Source: Alphaproteobacteria bacterium (GTDB lineage Bacteria > Pseudomonadota > Alphaproteobacteria > Sphingomonadales > Sphingomonadaceae). Taken from it: DNA of 6,544 nucleotides. Shown here piece by piece: positions 1-5,748 of the stretch (position 1 is its first letter; the number at the start of each line of letters is the position of its first letter). Made by a program: the position numbers and the translations under genes. The stretch covers positions 1 to 6,544 of the forward strand of contig JAHJSJ010000290.1 in assembly GCA_018830415.1 (NCBI GenBank). The letters run 5' to 3'. Under the pieces are notes generated by a model. The model searched no databases. It was not told the origin of the DNA and was given only the letters and a program-made list of their open reading frames with translations.

Positions 1-390
1 ACCGCCGGCCCGGCAGATCAGACCGCCGCGATCCGCACCAGCCGCAACGCCATCGTCGCGGAAACCCGGAACGGGCGCGGCCCGGTCAGCGTCGGGGTTG
101 GCGGGCAGACGGGCAGCTACGGTTCAGGTGTCGGCCTTGGCGTTGGCCTCAATCTGGGCGGCGGGCGCGAAGATGCCACGGCCATAACCGAACTTTCGGT
201 GCGCATCACCCAAGGTGACAATGCCACCTTGTGGGAAGGCCGCGCGCAAATCGCGACAGGGGTGAAATCGCCCTATTCACAGGTTGACGCCAGCGCACGC
301 ACGCTAGCGGCAGCCTTGTTTCGTGATTTTCCCGGCGGCGATGGCGAAACCGTGACGGTCAAGGTCAAACAACTTCAAGGAATCAAATGA
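1..390 (+). CDS. Probable DUF4136-family envelope protein, C-terminal part (5' end outside window)
   Basis: The frame is open from the first base of the window, so the start lies upstream; 129 residues are visible. They consist of a region with many small polar residues, a glycine-rich stretch at about residues 33-56 (GVGGQTGSYGSGVGLGVGLN), and a C-terminal beta-rich segment. That segment contains LWEGRAQ, then a short helix with SARTLAAALFRDFPG. The pattern 'polypeptide - Trp-Glu-Gly - paired Ala/Leu helix - FPG' close to the C-terminus resembles DUF4136 lipoproteins, a family of exported proteins of unknown function. The lipobox that would prove export is not in the window. The stop overlaps the next start (ATGA at 387-390), so it is almost certainly co-translated with the carboxypeptidase. 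An internal ATG cannot be the start, because similarity and the open frame extend upstream. Family assignment is moderate; no enzymatic role can be read from the sequence. Confidence 0.6.
   Translation, partial: TAGPADQTAAIRTSRNAIVAETRNGRGPVSVGVGGQTGSYGSGVGLGVGLNLGGGREDATAITELSVRITQGDNATLWEGRAQIATGVKSPYSQVDASARTLAAALFRDFPGGDGETVTVKVKQLQGIK
377..390 (+). promoter_or_regulatory. Ribosome binding site and ATGA stop/start overlap
   Basis: AAGGA at 377-381 lies five bases before the ATG at 387, inside the last codons of the upstream gene. The TGA of that gene (388-390) overlaps the ATG by two bases. This arrangement usually means translational coupling, so the DUF4136-like protein and the carboxypeptidase are probably made together. 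Confidence 0.7.
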
Positions 391-1529
391 CTCAAATATT
401 TATCGATGCCGCCTTCGATGGCGGCAATATTGGAGTGCTCGGAATCGAAGGCCGCACCGCACGTTTGGCGATCCAGCAGGATAACGCATCGGAGTTCTTC
501 CAGTGGTTCCATTTCCGCGTCTGCGCCAGCGCGGGCGAGGAAGTGGTGCTCAAGCTGACCGGGCTGAACGCCAGCGCCTATCCCGGCGGCTGGCCCGATT
601 ATAATGCCTGCGTTTCGGAAGACCGCGACTACTGGGCGCGCGCGGAGAGCGCCTACAATCCGGACGAGGATGGCGGGACGCTTACCGTCCGCTATCTGCC
701 CGCATCAGACGTGTGCTGGTTCGCGTATTTTGCGCCTTATTCGATGGAGCGGCATCACGATCTGATAGCTGAAACGGCCTCATGCGAGGGCGTCGATCTG
801 GTGCGGTTGGGCACCACGCTGGATGGCCAGCCGATCGATTGCCTGGAAATGGGCGAAGGCGATGTGCAGGTGTGGCTCTACGCCCGCCAGCACCCGGGCG
901 AGACGCAGGCCGAATGGTGGATTGAAGGCGCGCTGGAATGCCTGACCGATCCCGCCGATCCGGTGGCGCGGGCGCTGCGCAAGGCGTGCCGCGTCCATAT
1001 CGTGCCCAATTGCAACCCAGATGGTTCAAGGCGTGGGCATTTACGAACCAATGCGGCTGGGGCCAACCTGAACCGCGAATGGGCCGACCCGACGCCGGAA
1101 CGCGCGCCCGAAGTGCTGGCGATCCGCAATCGGATGGATGCGACCGGGGTCGATTTCGCGATGGACGTCCACGCCGATGAGGCAATCCCGGCGGTGTTCC
1201 TTGCCGGGTTTGAAGGCATCCCCGGCTGGACCGAGGCGCAGGGCGAAGGCTATTACCGCTATCAGCGCATCCTTGACCGCCGCACCCCGGATTTTCAGAC
1301 GAAGCTCGGTTATCCCAAGGCCGCAGCGGGCCGTGCCAATCTGTCGATGAGCACCAATCAGGTCGCACAGCGGTTCGGCGCGGTCGCGATGACGCTGGAG
1401 ATGCCTTACAAGGACCTGGCCGATTTTCCCGAGCCGGAACAGGGCTGGAGCCCCGAACGCTGCAAGCTGCTGGGCCGCGAATGCATGGCGGCGTTGGTGG
1501 AGTGGTTGGAAGGCAAACCCTTGCCCTAG
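387..1529 (+). CDS. M14 zinc carboxypeptidase, cytosolic carboxypeptidase (CCP/Nna1-like) type
   Basis: The 380-residue protein has the layout of bacterial M14 carboxypeptidases related to eukaryotic cytosolic carboxypeptidases. An N-terminal beta-sandwich domain (about 1-120, with WFHFRV near 40 and WFAYFAPYS at 111-119) precedes the catalytic domain. The zinc site is visible: H169 and E172 in RQHPGE, and H262 in MDVHADE. Substrate-binding residues lie in NPDGS (210-214) and NLNRE (227-231). The catalytic glutamate is E338 in TLEMPYK. There is no signal peptide, so it should act in the cytoplasm, removing C-terminal residues from peptides or proteins; the substrate in bacteria is not known. 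The start is the ATG at 387, which overlaps the previous stop, with AAGGA at 377-381 as ribosome binding site. The stop TAG at 1527-1529 shares a CTAG with the stop of the convergent cdd gene. All key residues are present, so an active enzyme is expected. Confidence 0.92.
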   Translation: MTQIFIDAAFDGGNIGVLGIEGRTARLAIQQDNASEFFQWFHFRVCASAGEEVVLKLTGLNASAYPGGWPDYNACVSEDRDYWARAESAYNPDEDGGTLTVRYLPASDVCWFAYFAPYSMERHHDLIAETASCEGVDLVRLGTTLDGQPIDCLEMGEGDVQVWLYARQHPGETQAEWWIEGALECLTDPADPVARALRKACRVHIVPNCNPDGSRRGHLRTNAAGANLNREWADPTPERAPEVLAIRNRMDATGVDFAMDVHADEAIPAVFLAGFEGIPGWTEAQGEGYYRYQRILDRRTPDFQTKLGYPKAAAGRANLSMSTNQVAQRFGAVAMTLEMPYKDLADFPEPEQGWSPERCKLLGRECMAALVEWLEGKPLP

Positions 1530-1951
1530 GCCAGATTGGAAGGCCCAAACGCGTGCGGCAGCAGCGCCGATAACGCCGCGCGCCGCACGTCATCCTTGCT
1601 GACGCACAGCACCTGCGGATCGGTTGCGCCCAGCGCGGCGACTTCATTGAGCACCTGACGGCAGCGCCCGCACGGCGTGATCGGTTCGGCACCGGCCTTG
1701 AGGCCCACCACCGCCACCGCCAGCAACCCGCCGCGCCGCCCTTCGCCCAACGCCTTGGCCACCGCTACCGTTTCGGCGCACAGGGCGAGACCATAGCTCG
1801 CGTTTTCGACATTGCAGCCGGTCACTATCGCGCCATCATCGAACAATAACGCTGCGCCCACCGGATAATCGGAATAGGGCGCGTAGGCGTGCTCGGCTGC
1901 GGCATAGGCGGCGGCGATGAGTTCAGCTTCTAGTTCTTCATTCAACATCAT
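1526..1951 (-). CDS. cdd: Cytidine deaminase (tetrameric, three-cysteine type)
   Basis: This enzyme deaminates cytidine and deoxycytidine to uridine and deoxyuridine in pyrimidine salvage, in the cytoplasm. Counting from the second ATG, the zinc-binding signatures are C57-A-E59, where E59 is the catalytic proton shuttle, and PCGRCRQ with C93 and C96. Three cysteine ligands mark the short homotetrameric class; at about 140 residues the length fits. The YAPYSDYPVGAALL segment near residues 22-35 and NVENASYG at 46-53 are typical substrate-binding stretches. Two adjacent ATGs (1951 and 1948) are possible starts; GAGCGGGG just upstream is a weak ribosome site, better spaced for 1948. The open frame continues to an ATG at 1996, but that extension runs through an intergenic repeat and is not part of the family. 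It is last in a likely UPF0262-GH25-cdd transcription unit. Confidence 0.93.
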   Translation of the reverse strand: MMLNEELEAELIAAAYAAAEHAYAPYSDYPVGAALLFDDGAIVTGCNVENASYGLALCAETVAVAKALGEGRRGGLLAVAVVGLKAGAEPITPCGRCRQVLNEVAALGATDPQVLCVSKDDVRRAALSALLPHAFGPSNLA

Positions 1952-1961
1952 GACCCCGCTC

Positions 1962-2015
1962 GTGCTGAGCTTGTCGAAGCACCTTGCTCCATGCACCCTT
2001 CGACAAGCTCAGGGT
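1962..2015. repeat. REP-like inverted repeat between the GH25-like gene and cdd
   Basis: The arms CTGAGCTTGTCGAAG (1965-1979) and CTTCGACAAGCTCAG (1998-2012) are perfect 15-base reverse complements separated by 18 bases. The left copy is additionally flanked by GTGCT/AGCAC (1962-1966 and 1978-1982), and the right copy by CCCT/AGGG. I remember this core as widely scattered between genes in sphingomonads; that is recollection, not a search. In RNA from the minus strand it would form a strong stem-loop between the GH25-like stop and the cdd start. It could stabilise or trim the mRNA, or lower cdd expression. It ends about ten bases before the cdd start, so it also limits where the cdd ribosome site can be. 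Confidence 0.85.
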
Positions 2016-2039
2016 GAGCGAGTGTGGGATACGAGCCTT

Positions 2040-2762
2040 TCATTTCTGCACCACCACCCATTCGACCGGCTCCTCGCTCGCCGCGCTTACCATTTGGCTG
2101 TTGGCGCTCCATAGCAGCCACGGTCGGCCCGCATAGTCCGGCCGCGCCCGGTCGCGCGCCAACCACAGATCGCGGGTCAGCGCGGCGGCGGTATTGTGGC
2201 GTTGCTCGAACGCGCGGCTTAGTTTGAGGATTACCGGCTTGCCCGCGTGGGTTTCAATCTGATTGATCAGCGTCATCAGCTCGCTTTCCACCGCTGCATC
2301 GCTGACCTTGGGATTGCAACCATCGGCAAGCCGGGTGAGGCCAATCGCCGGCGGCAGTAGGTCAGGGTCGCGCGGCACCATCTGCGCAAACACCCCGCTT
2401 TGCAGATCGGCCGGAACGCAGGGGTCGAAATTGAGCACGACACCCACTTTCATCCCGGCAGCGCGCGCGCGCCGGTACCGGTCTGCAAAGCTGCCTGGGG
2501 CGTCTGGCAGCGGATCGAGCACTAGCGGCAAATAGACGAATTGCGCGCCGATCGCTTTCAGCGTGGCAAACTTCACCTCGGCCCCGCCCACCGGGGCAAG
2601 CGCACCCTGTTCGGGATAGAGCGCCTCGTCCGGGCGCCATTCGCGCATGTCCCACCAAAGCCACGCAGCAAAGGCGAGCGCAACCAACGCAGCCAAGGCG
2701 CCGATCCGCAAAAGCCAGCGACGCGGTGCCTTTCGTCCGGATGTCTTGCGCCCGCGCGCCAT
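2040..2762 (-). CDS. Membrane-anchored GH25 (lysozyme)-like protein, probably catalytically inactive
   Basis: The 240-residue protein starts with a basic tail (residues 1-19) followed by one hydrophobic segment (about 17-36), so it is a type II membrane protein or secreted by an uncleaved signal, with the domain in the periplasm. The rest follows the GH25 muramidase fold pattern: YPEQGA (49-54), FATLKAIGAQFVYL (65-78), the Ala-rich helix and MKVGVVLNFDPC (104-115), VPRDPDLLPPAIGL (129-142), and GRPWLLWS (212-219). The GH25 catalytic residues are missing. The usual D-V-S after the first glycine reads ALAPV at 54-58. The usual D-x-E after LPP reads GLT at 141-143. A binding or scaffolding role at the cell wall is therefore more likely than lysozyme activity. 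The start at 2762 lies 10 bases after the UPF0262 stop, which indicates an operon. Fold assignment is by motif order only. Confidence 0.75.
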   Translation of the reverse strand: MARGRKTSGRKAPRRWLLRIGALAALVALAFAAWLWWDMREWRPDEALYPEQGALAPVGGAEVKFATLKAIGAQFVYLPLVLDPLPDAPGSFADRYRRARAAGMKVGVVLNFDPCVPADLQSGVFAQMVPRDPDLLPPAIGLTRLADGCNPKVSDAAVESELMTLINQIETHAGKPVILKLSRAFEQRHNTAAALTRDLWLARDRARPDYAGRPWLLWSANSQMVSAASEEPVEWVVVQK

Positions 2763-2772
2763 GATGTGCCTG

Positions 2773-3300
2773 TCAGCCCTTGATGTGCAGCACGCAGATC
2801 AGCGTGAACAATCGCCGCGCCGTAGCAAAATCTGTTTCGACCTTGCCCTCCAACCGTTCCAGCAGCAGTTCCGCGGCGCCATTGTGGATCCCGCGCCGGG
2901 CCATGTCGATCGTCTCGATCTCGGATGGAGTGGCCTTGCGGATTGCCTGATAGTAACTGTCACATATCGCGAAATATTCGCGGATCGGGCGGCGGAACCG
3001 GGCCATGCCGATCACCAGAGTCTCCAGCAGAGCGCCGGCGGTATCGCTTATATCCATCGCCAGCCGCCCATCGGTCACCGAAAGGTGGAGGTGATAGGGG
3101 CCAGCCCCCCCACGCTCGACCGCGCGTACCGGTTTGAAGGTGTTTTCTTCGATCAGGTCATAAATCGCCACGCGGCGTTCCTGCTCGACATCGGCGTTGC
3201 GCCACAGGATCGTCGCCTCGTCGAGTGTGACCTGCGCAATACGATACGCCCCCGCAACAGCAGGTGACAGGGGCAGGGAATCGCGCGGCAGATCGGCCAT
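2773..3300 (-). CDS. UPF0262 family protein
   Basis: The 175-residue protein matches UPF0262, an alphaproteobacterial family of unknown function. The diagnostic stretch is the segment with WRNADVEQERRVAIYDLIEEN (about residues 33-53), followed by PYHLHLSVTDGRLAMDI (68-84) and a helical C-terminal half with RFRRPIREYFAICDSYYQAI and ARRGIHNGAAELL. No signal peptide or membrane segment is present, so it should be a soluble cytoplasmic protein. The ATG at 3300 is preceded by AGGG and, further up, GAAGG; these lie within a small inverted repeat (see the leader hairpin). The gene is divergent from dnaB and is first in the minus-strand unit with the GH25-like gene 10 bases downstream. Length and start agree with the family. 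The function is not known, and nothing in the sequence suggests one. Confidence 0.88.
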   Translation of the reverse strand: MADLPRDSLPLSPAVAGAYRIAQVTLDEATILWRNADVEQERRVAIYDLIEENTFKPVRAVERGGAGPYHLHLSVTDGRLAMDISDTAGALLETLVIGMARFRRPIREYFAICDSYYQAIRKATPSEIETIDMARRGIHNGAAELLLERLEGKVETDFATARRLFTLICVLHIKG

Positions 3301-3436
3301 AGACCCTGCCTTCGCAGATGCAGGGGCTGCACTTCAAGCACTTCGGTAAACTCTCCCCGCTATCCACAGCATGCAAAATAAATATTGGCAGCAATCACCC
3401 TTGCGCGATGGGGCGCGCGAGGCGCATCAGACCGCC
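3301..3436. promoter_or_regulatory. Divergent control region between UPF0262 and dnaB, with a DnaA-box-like site
   Basis: This 136-base spacer must carry promoters for both divergent genes. It holds the most AT-rich patch nearby (3373-3386, AAAATAAATATT), which could supply a -10 element for either direction. I could not place a convincing -35/-10 pair. CTATCCACA at 3360-3368 differs by one base from the DnaA box consensus TTATCCACA. A single near-match is weak evidence, but its place in front of the replicative helicase gene makes DnaA control of dnaB conceivable. Confidence 0.35.
3304..3325 (-). promoter_or_regulatory. Small hairpin in the leader of the UPF0262 gene
   Basis: CCCTGC (3304-3309) and GCAGGG (3320-3325) form a perfect 6-base stem with a 10-base loop. 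On the minus strand the 3' arm GCAGGG ends three bases before the ATG and includes the AGGG part of the likely ribosome site; GAAGG lies at the loop boundary. Folding would hide the ribosome site, so a translational control role is possible, but a six-base stem can occur by chance in GC-rich DNA. Confidence 0.35.
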
Positions 3437-4969
3437 ATGATCGAACCTGCAAAAGTCACCAGAATCAACGCTGCCCCCGGTGAAGACACCAGCGATGCCG
3501 ACAGCCCACTGCGCAAGCTACCCTTCAATCTGGAGGCTGAGGCCGCATTTCTCGGCGCGGTGCTGATTGATAATAGGGTTATCGAGGAACTGCAGGTGCC
3601 GATCCGGCCCGAGCATTTCTTTGAAGCCCTGCACCAACGCATTTATGAACGCGTGCTGGTGCTGATCGAACGCAACACCACTGCATCGCCGGTAACGCTG
3701 CGCCCCTATTTCGAAGCGGACGAGGCGCTTAAGGATTTGGGCGGCACGTCCTATCTGGCGCAGCTTACCGCCAGCGGGGCCGGGCTGCTTGCCCCGCGCG
3801 AACTGGCGCAGCAGATTTATGATCTGGCCTTGCTGCGCGAGCTGGTGAGCGTCGGGCGCGGGCTGGTCGAAGGCGCGCTTGACACCTCGCAGGACACCTC
3901 GCCGATGGACCGCATCGCGCAGGCCGAAGCCGATCTGTTCCGCGTGGCCGAAGGCGCGGCGACCGGGCGCGAGGCAGCAACCTTCCGTGATGCGGCGGTG
4001 CAGGCGATCAAGATGGCCGAAGCCGCGATGAATTCAGGCGGCGGCTTATCCGGCAAGACCACCGGCCTTGAAACAATCGACCGCAAGACCTCGGGCCTGC
4101 ACAATTCCGATCTTGTGATCCTCGCCGGGCGACCGGGCATGGGCAAGACCTCGCTCGCCACCAACATCGCGTTCAATTGCGCGGAAAAGCATCTTGAATG
4201 GCAGCGCGACGGCGGCGAATTCAATTACGGCGCGCCGGTCGCGTTCTTCAGTCTGGAAATGAGCGCCGATCAGCTCGCCACCCGTATCCTGGCCGAACAG
4301 GCCGAGATTTCGTCAGAAAACCTGCGCAGCGGCAAGCTCAGCCGGGAAGATTTCCAGAAACTGTCTTATGCTAGCCAGCGGCTAGCAGAATTGCCGCTGT
4401 ATATTGATGATACCCCGGCGCTGACCATCGCAGCGCTGCGCACCCGCGCGCGGCGGATGAAGCGGCGGCATGATGTCGGGCTGATCGTGGTCGATTATCT
4501 GCAACTGCTGCAAGGGTCAGGCCGCGCCAATGACAACCGCGTCAACGAAATTTCCGAAATCAGCCGCGGATTGAAAACGCTGGCCAAGGAATTGCAGGTG
4601 CCGGTGATCGCGCTTTCGCAGCTTTCCCGCGCGGTCGAAAGCCGCGAGGACAAGCGCCCGCAGTTGTCCGACCTGCGCGAATCCGGCTCGATCGAGCAGG
4701 ATGCGGACATGGTGTGGTTCATCTTCCGCTCGGATTATTACCACATGCTGGTGAAGCCCGACATGCCCGACGGCAGCAGCACGCCCGACGTTCAGGAAAA
4801 ATACCGGTCGTGGGAGGAAAAATACGAGCAGATGGTGGGCAAGGCGACGCTGATCGTCGCCAAACAGCGCCACGGTTCGACCGGCAATGTCCCGCTGCAT
4901 TTCCAGAGCGACATCACCAAGTTCACCTCGCCCAATTACAAGGATTATTCGGATTACGGCTTCGAATGA
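3437..4969 (+). CDS. dnaB: Replicative DNA helicase DnaB
   Basis: DnaB is the hexameric 5'-3' helicase that unwinds DNA at the replication fork, loaded by the initiator complex and working with primase. Numbering from the chosen start gives 510 residues, usual for alphaproteobacteria. The N-terminal DnaB_N domain begins at LRKLPFNLEAEAAFLGAVLID (about 25-45), followed by a linker helix near 175-200. The RecA-like ATPase has Walker A GRPGMGKTS at 231-239, FFSLEMSADQLATR near 270-283, Walker B LIVVDYLQLL at 349-358, the SQLSRAVE motif near 394, DLRESGSIEQDAD near 412-424, and the arginine-finger region KQRHGSTG at 476-483. No intein or frameshift interrupts it. The ATG at 3437 is preferred: an in-frame ATG at 3371 would add 22 residues unlike the family, encoded by AT-rich promoter-like DNA without a ribosome site. 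A weak GAGG lies at 3419-3422. The C-terminus YSDYGFE is followed at once by transposase debris. Confidence 0.95.
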   Translation: MIEPAKVTRINAAPGEDTSDADSPLRKLPFNLEAEAAFLGAVLIDNRVIEELQVPIRPEHFFEALHQRIYERVLVLIERNTTASPVTLRPYFEADEALKDLGGTSYLAQLTASGAGLLAPRELAQQIYDLALLRELVSVGRGLVEGALDTSQDTSPMDRIAQAEADLFRVAEGAATGREAATFRDAAVQAIKMAEAAMNSGGGLSGKTTGLETIDRKTSGLHNSDLVILAGRPGMGKTSLATNIAFNCAEKHLEWQRDGGEFNYGAPVAFFSLEMSADQLATRILAEQAEISSENLRSGKLSREDFQKLSYASQRLAELPLYIDDTPALTIAALRTRARRMKRRHDVGLIVVDYLQLLQGSGRANDNRVNEISEISRGLKTLAKELQVPVIALSQLSRAVESREDKRPQLSDLRESGSIEQDADMVWFIFRSDYYHMLVKPDMPDGSSTPDVQEKYRSWEEKYEQMVGKATLIVAKQRHGSTGNVPLHFQSDITKFTSPNYKDYSDYGFE

Positions 4970-5134
4970 GATTTGGCGCGCAAGCAGCTGCACCGCGGCA
5001 TTCATCGCTCCACTGCCGAACTCGAAACCGGCATCATCGGCTTCATCGAAGCTCACAACGAAAATCTCAATCCATATCGCTGGACAAAATCAGCCGCCGA
5101 AATCCTCGCCTTCGTCAAACGCTTCTGGCAACGC
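4970..5134 (+). pseudogene. Remnant of an IS630-family transposase, C-terminal ~55 residues
   Basis: Translating directly on from the dnaB stop in the same frame gives a 55-residue stretch. It contains LARKQLHRGIHRSTAELE, then FIEAHNENLNPYRWTKSAAEILAFVKRF. This is the C-terminal signature of IS630-type DDE transposases: 'LARK-L-RG-HRS-ELE', then a 'HN-P--WTK-A-EIL--VKRF' tail. The catalytic core and the N-terminal helix-turn-helix are absent, and there is no start codon other than a TTG within it, so it cannot be functional. The similarity fades after WQR; the frame stays open for another ~350 bases but reads as unrelated sequence. The codon use is a little more AT-rich than in dnaB, in keeping with foreign origin. 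No terminal inverted repeat could be identified at either end. Confidence 0.75.
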
Positions 5135-5265
5135 GGCTACTTCTCAACCACACCAGCAACGTCGCCGATGACATCATCATGCGATATCTCGACCGACATA
5201 CCCGCAAAAACGGCTCCAGCCCCTCAGCACGATCGCAGCGGCGTCAGTCGTTCAGGAGGCTGTCC
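5135..5265. other. Unassigned stretch between IS630 remnant and truncated integrase
   Basis: About 130 bases that I cannot assign. Neither strand shows a recognisable protein. The longer open frames crossing it are extensions of the flanking debris. No tRNA-like fold, terminator or clear repeat is visible. It presumably joins two pieces of mobile DNA, and both junctions (near 5134 and near 5265) look like deletion or recombination points. Confidence 0.4.
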
Positions 5266-5572
5266 AGACGGTAGCGGTATCGGCTGCCTGTATGCGCGAG
5301 CGCACCTTGTCGCGCTGCTTTTCGCGGGAGGGGTCTATTCCCTGCGCCATCAACGCCCGCGCTTCCTCGCGCCGCTTGCGGGCATCGCCAAGACTTGTTT
5401 CTGGATAGGCACCGATGGCGAGCAGTTTCTCTTTGCCATCGATGCGATATTTCAGCCGCCAGAGCTTCCCCCCAGCGGGTGTCACTAGCAGGAACATGCC
5501 CGCGCCATCGGTCAGCTTGTAGGCCTTCGCGTCCGGCTTCGCGTTCCGGATCGCCACGTCTGTCAGCGCCAT
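5252..5572 (-). pseudogene. Truncated P4-type tyrosine integrase (only the N-terminal arm-binding domain)
   Basis: From the ATG at 5572 the frame gives 106 residues. The opening is the DUF4102/arm-DNA-binding domain of P4-like integrases: LTDVAIRNAKP (3-13), YKLTDGAGMFLLV (18-30), GGKLWRLKYRIDGKEKLLAIGAYP (34-57), and LGDARKRREEARALMAQGIDPS (61-82). Full-length proteins have around 400 residues, with a core-binding domain and a catalytic R-H-R-Y domain; all of that is missing here. Similarity stops near residue 99, followed by TVWTAS and a stop at 5252-5254. An isolated arm domain could still bind arm sites and interfere with another integrase, but decay is the simpler reading. GGAAGGG and AGGCGGG upstream may act as ribosome site. 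The upstream DNA carries repeats expected of integrase binding sites. Its presence marks this locus as a former or fragmented genomic-island junction. Confidence 0.85.
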
Positions 5573-5588
5573 TTGCCCGCCTGCCCTT

Positions 5589-5657
5589 CCGGGGGTTGCC
5601 CCCATGGATACCCCTACGGCTGGGGGTATTCGATGGGCCGCTGGCAGATACCCCCAG
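5589..5657. repeat. ATACCCC(C) repeat cluster in front of the integrase remnant (probable arm-type sites)
   Basis: Three copies of a short motif lie upstream of the integrase start: ATACCCCT at 5608-5615 (plus), ATACCCCCAG at 5629-5620 (minus), and GATACCCCCAG at 5647-5657 (plus). The first two form an inverted repeat ATACCCC-8 bases-GGGGTAT (5608-5629). A tight stem GGGGG-TTG-CCCCC lies at 5591-5603, and a looser relative GGGGGCTAT occurs at 5726-5734. Clustered short repeats next to an integrase gene that still encodes its arm-binding domain suggest arm-type binding sites and autoregulation of the int promoter. No att core could be found, because the partner end is not in the window. Confidence 0.55.
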
Positions 5658-5680
5658 CGAGTTGCGGCTGGATATGAACG

Positions 5681-5697
5681 CAAGCGGATACAAGCGG
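5681..5697. repeat. Short direct repeat CAAGCGG-ATA-CAAGCGG
   Basis: Two copies of CAAGCGG (5681-5687 and 5691-5697) spaced ten bases apart, one helical turn, lie between the ATACCCC cluster and the IS5 element. Regular ten-base phasing fits a protein-binding site such as an integrase or excisionase site, but two 7-base copies are weak evidence. Confidence 0.3.
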
Positions 5698-5748
5698 CCC
5701 TGAAGTCGCAGAATACTCAGAACTTTGGGGGCTATCTAGGGCCCGGAC

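Noticed and set aside
682..1692. 336-codon open frame on the minus strand overlapping the carboxypeptidase gene
   Set aside because: It is rich in Arg, Pro, Ser and Cys with no family resemblance, typical of an antisense shadow in GC-rich DNA; the plus strand holds a clear M14 enzyme and the cdd gene covers the rest.
1952..1996. Upstream ATG extension of cdd by 15 residues
   Set aside because: The extension is encoded by the REP-like inverted repeat and is not part of cytidine deaminases.
2647..3267. 206-codon open frame on the plus strand
   Set aside because: It lies antisense to UPF0262 and the GH25-like gene, both with recognisable family patterns; its own translation resembles nothing and has no ribosome site.
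3371..3436. Upstream ATG extension of dnaB by 22 residues
   Set aside because: The extra residues are unlike DnaB N-termini, there is no ribosome site before 3371, and the DNA looks like promoter sequence.
5135..5488. Continuation of the open frame after the IS630 remnant as a possible larger protein
   Set aside because: After residue ~55 the translation loses all transposase similarity and runs antisense into the integrase remnant, so it is an accidental open frame.
5589..5657. CRISPR array
   Set aside because: The repeats are only 7-11 bases, in both orientations and irregularly spaced; there are no cas genes.
5244..5693. 149-codon minus-strand frame over the integrase region
   Set aside because: It is an alternative frame of the integrase remnant with no recognisable motifs; the frame starting at 5572 carries the clear arm-binding domain.
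4970..5739. tRNA or tmRNA gene as the integration target
   Set aside because: I looked for cloverleaf arms and a T-loop motif (GTTCRANNC) near the integrase and found none in either strand; the att site must lie elsewhere or has been lost.
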